Below are positions 12,601 through 23,915 of a stretch of 64,000 bases of DNA, piece after piece; position 1 is the first letter of the stretch; every line of letters begins with the position of its first letter. The stretch is from NCBI GenBank assembly GCA_027886175.1, contig JAJNNQ010000027.1, forward strand, positions 7,206,001 through 7,270,000, written 5' to 3'. The position numbers and the translations under genes are program-made. Source of the stretch: Phylloscopus collybita. Lineage: Eukaryota; Chordata; Aves; Passeriformes; Phylloscopidae. The notes beneath the pieces were generated by a model that was not told the origin of the DNA, did not search any database, and saw nothing but the letters and a program-made list of their open reading frames with translations.

Positions 12601-15600
12601 CTCAGGAGATCTTAAGATTTGATCTTAATGGGCACAAGTTCCTAAACAGTGACCCAGAGGTTATGGGTCTTTCTTCTCGTTACTGAATCAGAGGATGCAC
12701 CTCTCCTCACAGGATGCCTTTTCTTGTCTTAGCCTGATAAAACAGTTATTTGTCACGGAATGTGTCATGAGTGCAAGGCCATCACTGTGATGCTTCTGTG
12801 TCCCACAGGTGTAAGTGCTGCCTCTGCAGCACAGGTGTGGGGATTTCAGGGATCCATGTACTTCTCAGGGTATGGATCAGGGACATGAGTGACATTGAGG
12901 GGTTGGACTGTTTTCAGAGAAGGGAACAGAGCTGGGGAAGAGTCTGGAGTACCAGGAGCCACTGAGGGAGCTGGGGCGGGGCTCAGCCTGCAGAAAAGGA
13001 GGCTCAGGGGGGACCTTCTCACTGTCACAACTCCCTGACAGGAGGGTGCAGCCAGGTGGGGCTGGGCCTCCTCTCCCAATTAGCAAGTGACAGGAGAAGA
13101 GGACATGACTCAAGTTGTGCCAGGGGAGGTTTAGACTGGACATTAGGAAAACGCTTTCACCAAAGCGGCTGTCAAGCTCTGGCACGGGCTGCCCAGGGAC
13201 CAGGTGGATGTCCCTCCCTGGATGGATTTAAAAGCCATGTGGATGGACACCTGGGGACATGGTTTAGTGGTGGGCTTGGCTGTGCTGGGGGAACACTTGG
13301 ACCTGGTGATCTTGGAGAGCTTTTCCAACCCGAACGAATCTGTGACGGTTCTGTGCTCCTATGGGTCTATAATCTCTTCAGTCCTTGCCCCTCCTGGTGC
13401 CGGGCCCCCGCGGCGGTGCTGAAGGGACAGCTCCCGGCCGGGGTCCGGCGGGGCTGCCGGTCCTGAAGGGACAGCTCTGGGCGGGGAGCGCAGCTCTGGC
13501 AGCTCCCGGGGGGCTCTGTCCGCTGCCCCCTTCCCGCTGCTTCCCCCGCTGCCCCCCGGCAGAGGGGAGTGCCCGGCAGTGGGGGCTGCTGGGCACCATC
13601 CCCCGCCGGTCCCCGGGGCCGCGGCAGCCCCAGCCCCGCTCCCCGGCCCCGTGTGCCGCTAATTGCGGCTGGCGCCGGGCTGCGCCTGCAGCCTCCGCGG
13701 CGGGGGAAGGACGCGGAGCGCTTCCAGCGCTCACCGCTGAGCAGCCCAGGGCCTTTTGTCCTCTCGCTCCTCTTCGCTTTAATTGACAGAGAGGGACGGT
13801 CAGTTTGCTCTGCAGACGGGAAAGCAGGGCAGGGGAGGTCCCGGTGGAATGGAGGCAGCTGTGCAATCAAACCTCCCGAAAGGCAGGGAGTGCAGCACGG
13901 AATCATCTGCACACGGTGCCAGCACCGAAGCCCAAGTCATGAAATACAAAGCGCTGTGCTCTGTAACAAGTGCTGTCAGACAATTAAATTGAATTAAACG
14001 AGGGGGTCAGGGGTGTGGCACATCTGCTTCATGCCTTAGTTTCACCCAGGACCAGACATAATGGTGGAGCAACGACCTTGTTGACTGGTTTGTTTGTGTT
14101 AAATGATGATGTCTAAATGATAATAAATGATAATGTCTCTCATCTATTCCCAGGGATCCTCCTCAGGGCTCTTGGCAGCACATTAGGAGGTGCATTAGCT
14201 TCCTGCTCCATGCCATGGCTTTGGGCCTTTCAGAGGCTCTCCAGAGGTTTTTTCCATTAAGAACAAAATCAAAGATGTCCAGCTGCTGCTGCTGGTGTAA
14301 ACTATTCCTATTTGTTTTACATGTAACAGCAGGACTGGGCAGGAAGTTCATATCAGGATAGGGAGCAAGCTAAAAAGATGTTCAGTCAAGATCTGAGCTT
14401 CAGGCATGGTGGTTTAGCAAAAGAAAGGTGTTAATTAGGGTGAAGTTCTGTAGCTAGAAGGAAAAAATAAGTGCAAGCATGAAGCAGGCATAGGTTTTCC
14501 CACTCAAAACTGTGGGAGGGCAGAGAATACCTGAAATATGTTCCTAAGGGCACGTGATACACACAATGTTACTTTTTTCAGAATTGTTCTGCATCTAACG
14601 CCTCTTCAGATTGCACAAAGTCCTGGGGATTTCCCTGTCCTGGCTCAGGGGAGGGTCTTGCTCTGAAGGTGGCATTGGAAGCTGATTTGCAGAGTTGCCT
14701 CTGGCTGCAGCACGGAGTGAGCTCAGCACAGAGGGCACAAACCAAGGCCAGAAGCACCAGGATATGTGGGGAATCCAGAGGCAGAGCCAAGGCAGGACAG
14801 CAGAGTGCCTGTGGCAGGGGTAGGAGGAAGGGCAGCACAAGGACACTCAGGGCAGATTTGCCAGGACATGAAGACACTGTCCCCACGTGCCTGGGTGTCA
14901 CCCAAGGGGCCAGCCCAGGACAGAGCCTCACAGGACCCATGAGGCAGCAGCACCCACTGCTGAGCCCCAGCTGCTGAGCTGCCACGTAGGAGTGATGCTG
15001 TGAGGGTTTCACTGATGTGATAAAGAACACGACAGCCCGACAGAGCACCTCACTGACTTCAACTCCTTCTGTTCTGAGGTTCTTTGTCAGGAGGGTGCAA
15101 ACAGTTCACTGTCTTAAAAGTGCTGAACTCCAAAAACACAGGTGAAGATTGCCCCAGAAGCAGATTGCTGGAGTCTGTGTTGGGGCAGCACTTGTGACCA
15201 CCGAGGATGCTGTGCTGCATCCTCCAGTTACAGGAACAATGGGCAAACTGGGGGGCTCACAGCAGCAGAGCTCGAAAGGATTGTGTGTTTCCTGTCCTTT
15301 GCAGAGGGACAGTTACTCTGGTCACAGACCTCTGCCTGTGTGGGCCAAGGTGGTGGCAGAATCCACTCTCATCCTCCCTGATCTGCTGCTGCAGGGCAGA
15401 AGGTACCTTGTGAGATTGGGGTTCAGCTCTTCCCCTGGTAGCAGAGCCCCTGAACAGTTTCATCACTTAAATGCCCCTTTGTTCTCCACATTGCTGATCT
15501 CCTCTTGCCTCTTCACCCTCTCCTCAGAAATGCTGAATTGTGAAATATTCCCAGCTCAGCAGGGCTTGAGCAATATTTCCAGGTGTAAGTGGGCATCATT

Positions 15601-17903
15601 TATCTCAGAGACTGGAAATTCCACTTCCAGTGGAGACAGGGTGGGGCAATTGTCCCAACATGTTTAATTAAACAGGCTGCAGCAACCCAGCTCCTTTGGA
15701 GGGAAAACCCTGCACAGAAACTTATACCCCAGATGTGTTAAATCCCTACTGTGTGTGTTCCCATAACATTTGCCACACTGGCAGCTAATTTAGGCTGCTC
15801 TAGATCAGACACTCCTTGGGGACCTTTTGGCAAGCTATGGCAGCATGGAAACGTCTCCACAGAGTCTGGTAGCTGCAAGTGGGATATCCTGGAAGCATGG
15901 AAAAGCCTCCATAGGGTCTGGTAGCTGCAAGTGGGATATCCTGGAAGCATGGAAAAGCCTCCATAGGGTCTGGTAGCTGCAAGTGGGATACTTGCTTAAT
16001 TTCTCCATGAAAAAGAGATGTTGTTGCCATTAGAATCTCTCTCATTGCTATCTCATGTTTTTCAGCCTACAAGGAGAAAATGAAGGAGCTGTCTCTGCTC
16101 TCCCTCATCTGCTCCTGTTTCCACACCCAGCCCCATCCCAACACCATCTACCAGTATGGAGGTAGGTAATCTGCTCCCACAGGAGCTCCAGCAGTGTTTG
16201 GATTATTCTCCCACAGGCAATGTGGGAGCTTGCCAGAGTCAGAGTCTCTCTGCTTCATGCTGGGGTGGCATACAAGGTATTAACAGCAATGTGACCTTTC
16301 TGTAATTATGCTGTGGCTTTAAATTAATTGCATTTGCATGGAGGGGTTGAAGGTGATTGCTAATCAAGAAGTTCTGGAGATAAAACAAAATCACCCAGAT
16401 CAGGACATGGGAAAATCCTAATTCCTGTGTGAGGAGCTTGATAACCTCAGGTCACTTTCCTGAATGGCACAGGTTCACAGAGTCACTGTTTTTTTTCCCC
16501 ACAAAGATATGGAGGTGAAGCAGCTGGATAAGAGGGCATCAGGCCAGAGCTTTGAAGTGATCTTGAAGTCCCCTTCAGATTTATCTCCTGAGAGCCCAAT
16601 CCTTTCCTCCCCTCCCAAGAAGAAGGACTTGTCCCTGGAGGAGCTGCAGAGGAGGCTGGAGGCTGCAGAGGAGAGGCGGAAGGTAAGGAGATGTCCTGTG
16701 CAAGCAGTGACCTTTCTGGTACTAATTGCACCAAACCCTAAAACTCAGCAGGAGTCATCTAAAACAGCTGGGAAGTGTTCTGACACTTATTACACCATTT
16801 TAAATTATCAGGTGAGACAAAGGAATCATGGAGTGAGGTTCTGCAGTGTGATTTAGGCAGGGAGTTCAACTCCATCATCATAATCATTATCATTGTGTAG
16901 ATGTGGCACTTGGGGACATAGGTTAGTGGTGGGCTGGCCAGTGCTGGGGGAACTCTTGTTCTCAATGATCTCAGAGGGCTTTTCCAACCTAGACAATTCT
17001 ATGATGGCAGGAAAAAGGTAACAAAAGTATCTTCCAAGCAAGAAGACTGTGATATGGGCTGGAGGGAGGTGGCAGAGTGGTTTGGGCAGGGGAGGGAGTC
17101 AGAAAGGCTCTCTGGGGAGATGAAGGCTGGAACAGCCCCTGCGGTGGGCTCACCCCATCCCTCGGCAGACCCAGGAGGCGCAGGTGCTGAAGCAGCTGGC
17201 GGAGAAGCGGGAACACGAGCGGGAGGTGCTGCACAAGGCACTGGAGGAGAACAACAACTTCAGCCGCCTGGCCGAGGAGAAGCTCAACTACAAGATGGAG
17301 CTGAGCAGGGAGATCCGTGAGGCACACCTCGCTGCCTTGAGGGAGCGGCTCCGTGAGAAGGTGAGTGTCACCCCTGGGACAGGCTGGGGGTGCTGATCCT
17401 TATGGAAAAACAAGGTCTGGTCCCAGTGTGATGGGTGCAAGGGACAGGGTGTTTTCATGGTGGTGGTTGCTGAGGAGGAGCTCTGCTCCACAGCAGCATG
17501 AGGAGGGGGACTATGTCCTTCAAGGTCAGTAGAGAACATAACCTGGATAATCCTGATAAGTGCCAGTCCAAAGCCTCAGCATCAGGCCCACTGAGGGATG
17601 CATGGCTGAAGAGTTTTACAGGAGAGAGGAGCCAGGAGTGTGTTCACTGGAGGTTCCATCACCTCCAGGCTCCCACAAATGATCCTTCACTCCTTGCAGA
17701 TGTAACCCCCTGCCCTGGGGGTGTTTTGAATGGGAAACTGGTCTTTTATTTTTATGTCTGATGCAAATCCTGTGTGCAGGAGGAAGATATTGATCACAAG
17801 AGCAGGGCGTGTTAGCCTGGTGTCATTTCTCCCGTCTTTGCAGGAACTGCACGCAGCCGAAGTCCGCAGGAACAAGGAACAGCGGGAGGAGATCTCTGGA
17901 TAA
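6259..17903 (+). CDS. STMN3: STMN3, stathmin-3 (SCLIP), five coding exons
   Basis: Stathmin-3 is a neuronal, membrane-anchored stathmin-family phosphoprotein that binds two alpha/beta-tubulin dimers and promotes microtubule disassembly in growing neurites. Coding exons are 6259-6277, 16066-16161, 16507-16682, 17169-17360 and 17844-17903. They total 543 bases and encode 180 residues, the same length as human STMN3. The N-terminus [15 protein letters not shown] leads to Cys22 and Cys24, the palmitoylation pair that targets Golgi and vesicles. A proline/serine-rich segment ([10 protein letters not shown]) carries the family's proline-directed phosphorylation sites. The tubulin-binding stathmin-like domain then runs as a long charged helix to the C-terminal EQREEISG. 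All introns have GT-AG borders and consistent phases. The gene is complete and looks intact, with no frameshift. Confidence 0.96.
6636..6677. repeat. STMN3: poly-T tract (42 bases)
   Basis: An uninterrupted thymine run about 360 bases into STMN3 intron 1. No retrocopy body or target-site duplication is visible. The exact length in a genome assembly is unreliable for runs of this size. Confidence 0.9.
8270..8690. promoter_or_regulatory. STMN3: GC-rich intronic island in STMN3
   Basis: A CpG-enriched block inside intron 1 that includes a CT microsatellite (about 8422-8440) and several GCCGG/CCGG clusters. A perfect FOX-type palindrome (8352-8367) lies at its left side. It may be an internal promoter or enhancer; no coding exon with a plausible donor toward exon 2 is evident. 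Confidence 0.35.
10591..10662. repeat. A/C-rich low-complexity tract
   Basis: A run of A blocks interrupted by single or double C (CAAAA, CCAAC and CAAAC words). It is simple low-complexity sequence within STMN3 intron 1. Confidence 0.8.
12915..13380 (+). mobile_element. CR1 LINE fragment (about 460 bp)
   Basis: Carries a long colinear CR1 3' segment: 'gggaccttctcactgtcaca', 'caactccctgacaggaggg', 'gtgccaggggaggtttagac', 'ttaaaagccatgtggatg', 'cacctggggacatggttta', 'gtggtgggcttggctgtgct' and a terminal 'cttttccaaccc' with a degraded 'attctgtg' end. This is a different CR1 subfamily from the copies carrying 'ctgtggctgccccatccc'. Confidence 0.88.
13385..13745. promoter_or_regulatory. STMN3: second GC-rich intronic island in STMN3
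   Basis: Directly after a CR1 fragment comes about 360 bases dense in CCGG, GCGG and CCCCGC, with a partial internal duplication of 'gaagggacagctc' (near 13421 and 13466). The composition is typical of a CpG island. It lies 2.3 kb upstream of STMN3 exon 2 and could be an alternative promoter for shorter STMN3 transcripts. No ATG-containing exon homologous to known STMN3 isoforms is visible. Confidence 0.35.
15838..15990. repeat. STMN3: 52-bp tandem repeat next to STMN3 exon 2
   Basis: A 52-bp unit starting TCTGGTAGCTGCAAGTGGGA occurs at 15865-15916 and 15917-15968 with no differences. A third partial copy starts at 15969 and a diverged partial copy precedes the array. The array ends about 75 bases before the exon 2 acceptor, so it occupies the likely branch-point neighbourhood. 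Identical copies suggest recent or length-polymorphic expansion. Confidence 0.92.
16066..16161 (+). CDS. STMN3: STMN3 coding exon 2
   Basis: Encodes residues 7-38 and the first base of codon 39, from AYKEKMKEL to YQYG. It contains the paired cysteines of the membrane-targeting domain (LICSCF). The acceptor is TTTTTCAG and the donor is GAG/GTAGGT. Confidence 0.95.
16507..16682 (+). CDS. STMN3: STMN3 coding exon 3
   Basis: Encodes residues 39-97, from [14 protein letters not shown] to LEAAEERRK. It covers the start of the stathmin-like domain, including the proline-rich regulatory segment with SP phosphorylation sites and the [16 protein letters not shown] helix start. The acceptor is CACAAAG and the donor is AAG/GTAAGG, in phase 0. 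Confidence 0.96.
16893..17012 (+). mobile_element. CR1 LINE 3' end in STMN3 intron 3
   Basis: A short CR1 terminus: 'tgtggcacttggggacatag', 'ttagtggtgggctggccag', 'tctcaatgatctcagagg', 'cttttccaacctagacaat', then 'tctatgatgg'. It belongs to the same subfamily as the 12915-13380 copy. Confidence 0.85.
17169..17360 (+). CDS. STMN3: STMN3 coding exon 4
   Basis: Encodes residues 98-161, from [18 protein letters not shown] to LRERLREK. This is the main tubulin-binding helix of the stathmin-like domain. The acceptor is CTCGGCAG and the donor is AAG/GTGAGT, in phase 0. Confidence 0.96.
17844..17903 (+). CDS. STMN3: STMN3 coding exon 5 (terminal)
   Basis: Encodes residues 162-180, [19 protein letters not shown], followed by TAA at 17901-17903. 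The acceptor is CTTTGCAG. The C-terminal peptide is the standard STMN3 ending. Confidence 0.95.
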   Translation, partial: ELHAAEVRRNKEQREEISG

Positions 17904-20900
17904 AGGGCTTTTCTACACATCTAGCACCTGATTCCTGTTAACAAACCAACCAATCGACCAACCAACACATTTTATTTTGTTTGTCTAGATGCGACATTCG
18001 GTTCTCCATCCCCCCTCCCCGGTGTTTGTCCCCCAGCTACACGCTTCTCTCTGCATCCCTAAACATCAGTGCTTGTGGGGATTCACAGATCATAGGGACC
18101 TCTAAGCAGAATAGCAACTAGTTCACATCAAATAGAGAATCAATCAGTTGATCAGTCAATCAAACAGCTTCTTTGGAGGGTTTTGTCCTTTTTTTTTTTA
18201 AAAAAAATATTTCTTAAACTGATGTAAAAAAAAACCCCAACAAACCCAAACGAAGATATTAATAAATTCAACCAGCAGTGTCACAGAGATACGGATTTCT
18301 TATCCGGGGCTTTTCCTCCTCTTGTGTTTGCTCTGAGCCAAATATCAGTTTCAGAAAAACGGGAAGTAAGTGATAATTTCTGTATGTGAAGTAAAATAGG
18401 GAGCAGCCCCCTGTTTGCCCATGGTAGGAGAGAGGAAGGAGAAGGATGGATGGCTCAGGAGTTGCAGTGTGCAGAACCCCCATCTTTTGGCTGCCTCCAG
18501 AGCCAGCCCAGGTAGGCAGTGACCACAGTCCTCATCTTTGGGTTTTTTTGAGAACACATGTGGAAGCAGCTGAGGGGCTCCATCCAAAGCTTGCTGCCAG
18601 GTGCAAGTCCCTGTCCTGGTGGGCACTGCCTGATGCCCTGGTTGGCCACTGAGCTGCCCTCTCCCCGGCTGGGCGGGGACTGAGAGGACTTGGCTGCTCT
18701 GCCTGGGAGAGCTGTGGGTGGTGATTGCATTCCCAGCTCCATGGGAGCCGTGGGAGAGACCCTCAGTCCTCTGTGGGCTCCCCAGGGCTCCCACAATATA
18801 GGATTCCACTCTGTTAGGAAAGCAAATCCAACAGAGAAGGTGCCTGGTTGTGAAATAGCCTTTTAGTGAACAGAAGAATCCTTCCCTCTTTCCAGTGATG
18901 GAAGTGGCTCTTTGGGGCCATCACAGGGCAGATTGCTGGAGACCAAATCCTGGGGCTCTTTTCTGATCTCCACAGAATTCCCAGCTGGTTGTGGGAGCAA
19001 TCCCTCCATGGCTGTGGCTTGATGTCAGGGGACTCTGCTCCGAAAAGGAAGGGCTACCTTACTCCCAAACCCCTCCTCCTTGCCTGGGGGGAGGACAGGG
19101 CTGTTAGAAAGCTCCTGTGCTGTCAGTGACAAAAGAAAATTAGATGCAGGGCAAAGAAGGAAACTGAGGGTTGAATTTCTTAACAGTAGCTAATGATCAG
19201 TTTATAGTAGCAGCTGTCTTAGATAAGCATCTGTGTAGAGCGTGGCATCACCGCCAGCATCACCTCATCCATATAGTGACAAGAAATTTTAAAAAGTTTA
19301 AAAAAATTTAAAAAGTAATTTAAATGAAATGTTTGTGTGTAAGAAATGGTTGAAACTGTCAAATGTCTGTGTCCCACGTTGGTGGGATCTGAGAAGGTAT
19401 CTGCGAGATATTAACCCTGTCCTACTCTCTGTGGTGCTGAGTGTTTGCTTGGTGTGTAATTCTGACCTGGAGCTTGTTGTAAATACTGTTTTTAGTACTA
19501 TGATTATTATGATTATTATTATCAGAAATGTTGTACTCATGAGCAAGAGTTGAAAACAAAAGAAATGGCCATTTTCACTCTCTCCTGGGGGCTCAGAAGG
19601 AGTCAGAGGCTGGGCCAGGGGAAGGCAGGGTGCCAGTGGGATGCTGGACCAGAGAGCAGCTGGAAAATGATGGAATTGGGAGCTGGAGGCAGCCGAGTCC
19701 TGCAGGCAGGGCGGTGAGAGCGGGGACGGCTGCTCCTCATGCTGGGAGGAGAAGGAAGGGCTGAGAGGAAGAGTAGAGGTGATGCTTCAGCTCTAGTACC
19801 TATAATTTAGTGTTGATCTAAACCTCCTCGCGTGGAGGTTCCAGGTGGTTCTCTGCAACCCCACAGAAGCTGGAGGATCTGTCAGGTTTAGCATGTGCTG
19901 GAAGAGGGCTTCCTCTTCCTGTAACAGGTTGTGCCATCCTCCCAAACAGCTCCTGAGTCTCCAGGCCCAATTCCTGCCTGGATCTTCCCTCTCAGTCCCT
20001 TGTGCTGCCTCGCGCTCCTCTCTTCCCCCTCCCTGAAGCCCAGATGGGTCTCAAGTGGGGACTTATTCTTGCAATAGTTTTTCCTGGCAAAAATTCCCAT
20101 GGCAAGAGCAGAGTGGCCTGGCAGATGGTGCTCATGCAGGTGTGAGCACTGGGAAACTAATTTTTCTCCCCTCCATCAGGTTGGTGCAGTGAGGGACGGT
20201 GGATATGGTTGGGAAACGTGTTACTGCAGGAGAAGCTCCTGCACCAGGGGAGCAGGGACGTGCAGGGAGAGCTGTGCACTGGTAATGTCAGGGAGCTGCT
20301 GCCAAGACACGTTGTGCCAAGGAAACAGCCTCACCTGTGGGGCCAGAGGCTTTACGTGTCCCAGAGCCATGTTTGCCTGGTGCAGATGGATGGAGTAGGG
20401 ACGTTCAGGAGCTTGTCCAGTGCCACTGGGCACTATCAGGGAAATGTGTGACTGCTTTGGCTGCACGGTGTTGGCTGGATGAGGGGTGTCCACCCACTGC
20501 TCCAAACCCATCGTGGCCAGGAGCTCATGCAGCACTGTGCCCAACCTGCAGCACGTGGCATGGGCCAGGATCATGGTTATTCCATGCCTTTCCATATCCT
20601 TTCATGCTATTGGCTATGTGCAGCTGCATACTTCATGCCTCAGATGAGACTAATTAAGTATCCTCATTAACATCCTTACTGCCCCAGCCTATGTCATTCC
20701 TGGAGCATTCCCATGTACTGTGCATGTGGACACAGCATGCAACCCCCCCAGTTCTTGGGGTCACCTTCCTTATTGTGGGGCTTGCAGTCTCCACTGACCC
20801 CTGAAGGTGTTTATGAATCGAGTTCTGAACCAACAGTTTTCAGACCCATTTTTGCAGCAGCATGTGGACATGGGAATGTGCCTTGTAGAGGGAGCATCCT

Positions 20901-22290
20901 CAGGGCACCCACAGCATGCCTGCCTGGACCTCAAGTATGGCAGCGGTGTGAGGGAGGAGAGTCAGGAGGGTGGCATCATTATGAGCACGCATAGGCCTTC
21001 CAGGAGCCCTCCTGGAGAAGAGCCTTTGACCTGGACAAGAATGAGGAGCTGAAGGTAAATCAGCTCCCAGCCAGCACAACAGCCAGGCGATGGGTGAAGC
21101 TGTAATTTGGGCTGCAAGGCTTCCCAAATTACAGCTCTGTGCCCTCGTTATTCCATACAGCAGAGCTCAGCTCTGCCTGTAAATAGGCACTTCCAAGGAT
21201 GCTGGCCCCTCTGACTGCTTCTGGGCTGAGCCTATTCCTTGTCTTATTATTTTGGAGTCATTAAAATACCTTGCTGTAACCCAGTTGTGGGGTTCCCTTT
21301 GAGCTGACCTCCCAGGGCCGGTGGGAGCTGAGGAGTTGCACGCATCCTACCTCGGGGGTAGGTCGGTATTGCTGCTCCCTTTCAAACCTAAACTTCAGCT
21401 TGCTTGCTTTAGCTTAGCCCAGCGTGACTCTCTGGCCCTGGCTCTGCAATCCTGTCCCATGGGGTTCGTTCTATCCCTCCCATGGCATTCCTGTCCTCCT
21501 CGCAGTGGCTGTGCACCCGGCTGTGCACACGCGCACAGAAACACATCCGTGGAAACAATATATGCACATACACTCTGATACCACTTGAAATGAGTCAGGG
21601 AATGGCTGTTTACGGTGCTAGAGATTTCTTACTCTCCATGCTAGGGACGAGGTGACATAGTGAGACCAACAAACTCCACCTTTGTAGTCAGTTGTCTTTA
21701 AGTAAAGCAGCAGAGGGGCACTGGCCCATGCCTACATGTGGGTGCTTCGTGGTTCCCAGGGTGCAGGGAGGCAGGGGACAGCTGGGCATCCCTGCCTCGG
21801 CGTCCCCTGTGCCTCAGCTTCCCACACCCTTTGACAAGGGGACATAGATGCTCCCTCCCCATGGGGACCGTGGGAGAGCCAATGCCTCCACATCTCTGAA
21901 GTGCTCTGGAATGGAAAGTACCAAAGTATGGAGTTGGGATACACAGCAGTGCACCCCGGGAGGAACACCCCGGCCCGTGGCTGCAGGAGAGGGTTGGATG
22001 ATGTGTGGGCACAGGGCTGAGCTGTCACCCCAGGGCTCAGCACCCTGGCTGCCCTCCAGGCAGGATGTGCTCCTCCTGCCACAGCCGGAGTCACCATCCC
22101 TTGTGCTGGGTGGGGAGCTGGCACAGTGTCATGGAAAGACTTTCCATCCCTAACAGAGCCTTGTCCGGTTCCCTTTGGTCTGCCACGTGCATTTCATTGT
22201 CAACTTGAGGTTGTTGTTGTGCAAAAGAAGTGATCATGAAAAAAAAAAAATAAAGAAAAAAAAAAGAAATAAAGTTGGTATGAAACCGTA
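17904..22290 (+). other. STMN3: probable long STMN3 3' UTR
   Basis: No other gene is recognisable after the STMN3 stop. AATAAA signals occur at 18261-18266 and, clustered, at 22249-22254, 22268-22273 and 22359-22364. A proximal signal would give a 3' UTR of about 0.4 kb and the distal cluster one of about 4.4 kb. The stretch contains simple AACC/CAAT repeats (about 17940-17970), A-rich tracts near 18185-18245 and an AT-rich section with ATT repeats (about 19285-19525). Which signal is used cannot be decided from sequence. Confidence 0.5.
22249..22273 (+). terminator. STMN3: candidate distal STMN3 polyadenylation signals
   Basis: Two AATAAA hexamers (22249-22254 and 22268-22273) are embedded in an A-rich stretch, with GT-rich sequence following (TTGGTATG, then TGTGTCC). 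The arrangement of signal plus downstream GT-rich element is typical of a cleavage site. The A-rich context makes chance occurrence possible. Confidence 0.4.
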
Positions 22291-22531
22291 TGTGTCCATC
22301 TCTCTCCAGAAATGGGTTGTTTTAGTTCCAAGGCTTCTCTTTGTATTGTGAGAATACTAATAAACAGCATTAAACAGAAAATTGACCTAAAGATTTAACG
22401 AAATAGACCCTAATCCTCTGAATGCTCATTGACTTTTTCACACAGCATAAAAGAGGCAGAAATTGACAGTTCATCACCATTCTGAGAGGGACAAAGTAAC
22501 AAATGCTTGAATGAGTGCAGCCCTGTGCACT

Positions 22532-22747
22532 GTGCAGCCCTGCAGGGCTGAGTGCTGAAGACACAATACTGAAGGCTTGACCCACGCTCAAGCACCCACA
22601 AAATCACAGAATCAAGGAATGGTTTGGTTCCAACCCCCTCCCATGGATAGGGACAACTTCCACTCTCCCAGGTTGCTCCAAGCCCTCTCCAGCCTGGCCT
22701 TGAACACCTCCAGGGATGAGGCAGCCACAGGTCCTCTGGGCAGCCTC
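22532..22747. repeat. duplicated segment, copy A
   Basis: Matches 23916-24131 without gaps. I count six substitutions in about 215 aligned bases (roughly 97 percent identity). The first 65 bases are unique-looking sequence; the rest is the start of a minus-strand CR1 3' fragment. Because the non-CR1 flank is shared, this is a local duplication, not two independent insertions. Confidence 0.93.
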
Positions 22748-22760
22748 ATTCCAGCTTGAA
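22597..22760 (-). mobile_element. CR1 LINE 3' fragment (minus), truncated by duplication edge
   Basis: Contains 'atcacagaatcaaggaatgg', 'aggttgctccaagccctctc' and 'gcagccacaggtcctctggg'. CR1 similarity stops at about 22746-22760, where the duplicated block ends, while the sister copy continues. Confidence 0.85.
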
Positions 22761-23915
22761 TGAGAGACCTGCTGCCACCTCCTGTGGCTGGGAGTGAGGG
22801 TGTGCAAAGTCTTTACACTGGAAGATGGAAAAAGATATAAAACTGTTACAAATACAACAAATGCAGTTCTAGAAACCACATGAGCTTCTTTATTAAAAAC
22901 TCCGATGCTTCCTTCATGAGCTTTTCCTGAGAAAGGATCCAGCCTGGGCTGGACAGAGTGGGAGGGAGCAGGGCTGTAGTCCTCAGGGAGATGGGACCCC
23001 AGCCTGTGAGACCCTGCATGGCCAATCCTCCCAAACCCCATCCCTGGAGCCAGGTACACAAAACCATCCAAAAGCTGCAGCTGAAAGCAGGGAAGTTTGT
23101 AATCCACAAGGACATGTGGGGGAGGATACCTGGCTGTGCTGCTGGGGAAAGGCCTCCCCACTTGCCTTTTGGGGAGGACTTTTGCCACCACAGGTGGTGC
23201 CCAATGTCACTGGCCACTGTCCTCCCTGTCCCTGAGGGGATATGGAAATAGCAGTGTCCTTCTGGGCTGTCCCAAATCTTGTGATCCCACCAAAATAACC
23301 AGTGTGGGAGACTTTCCACAGAGCTCAGCAGCACCCGGTGCACAAGGAGACAAACTGAGGGGAAGGCGGGGAGATAAATTTTAATTGCCAGGGCAGTGTT
23401 CTGTAAGGGCAGGGAGGACAGTGCCAGGACGACAGTGCCAGGACAGTGCTGGGGCCATCACGGTGGTGGCAGTGGCAAGCAGCCCATGCCTGATGCTTTC
23501 CCCATGTGTCCTCAGGACGCTGCTGCCCGCACAAACAGGAATTCTATTTTTGCAGCTTGACCTTCCTGATTCTGGAGATAACAGCCTGACTGCAAACACA
23601 GCGTTGCTCACTTTTCCTCCGAGATTTGATACAGTCCACTAACCCTGGCTCTTCTAGAACATGGGTGTAATAAAGTAAACCTCCACATTTGTATTAGGGA
23701 AACAGGCACAGTTCTTGGTGCCAGACAATTTGAGACATATTGATGAAACCAAGCATGGTCACCTCCTAACTAGTTAATTCAAGACACATTCTTCATCCTT
23801 GTGTGATCTGAAGGAGAAAACCACAGAGGCACGGGATCTGTTGGGGCAGGATGGGTCAGGAGGAGTGGAAGGACTTGTGGAGAGGCTCCCACCTGACCTT
23901 CCAGCCCCACTCACA

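Larger units (their letters stand above)
6278..16065 (+). other. STMN3: STMN3 intron 1 (9.8 kb)
   Basis: The long first intron contains a 42-base T tract (6636-6677), a 16-bp FOX-like palindrome (8352-8367), two GC-rich islands (about 8270-8690 and 13385-13745), an A/C-rich low-complexity stretch (about 10591-10662), a small cluster of AGATCT/TTAAGAT palindromes (about 12570-12630), a CR1 fragment (about 12915-13380) and a 52-bp tandem repeat near its 3' end. No coding exon of another gene is recognised in either strand. Confidence 0.85.
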
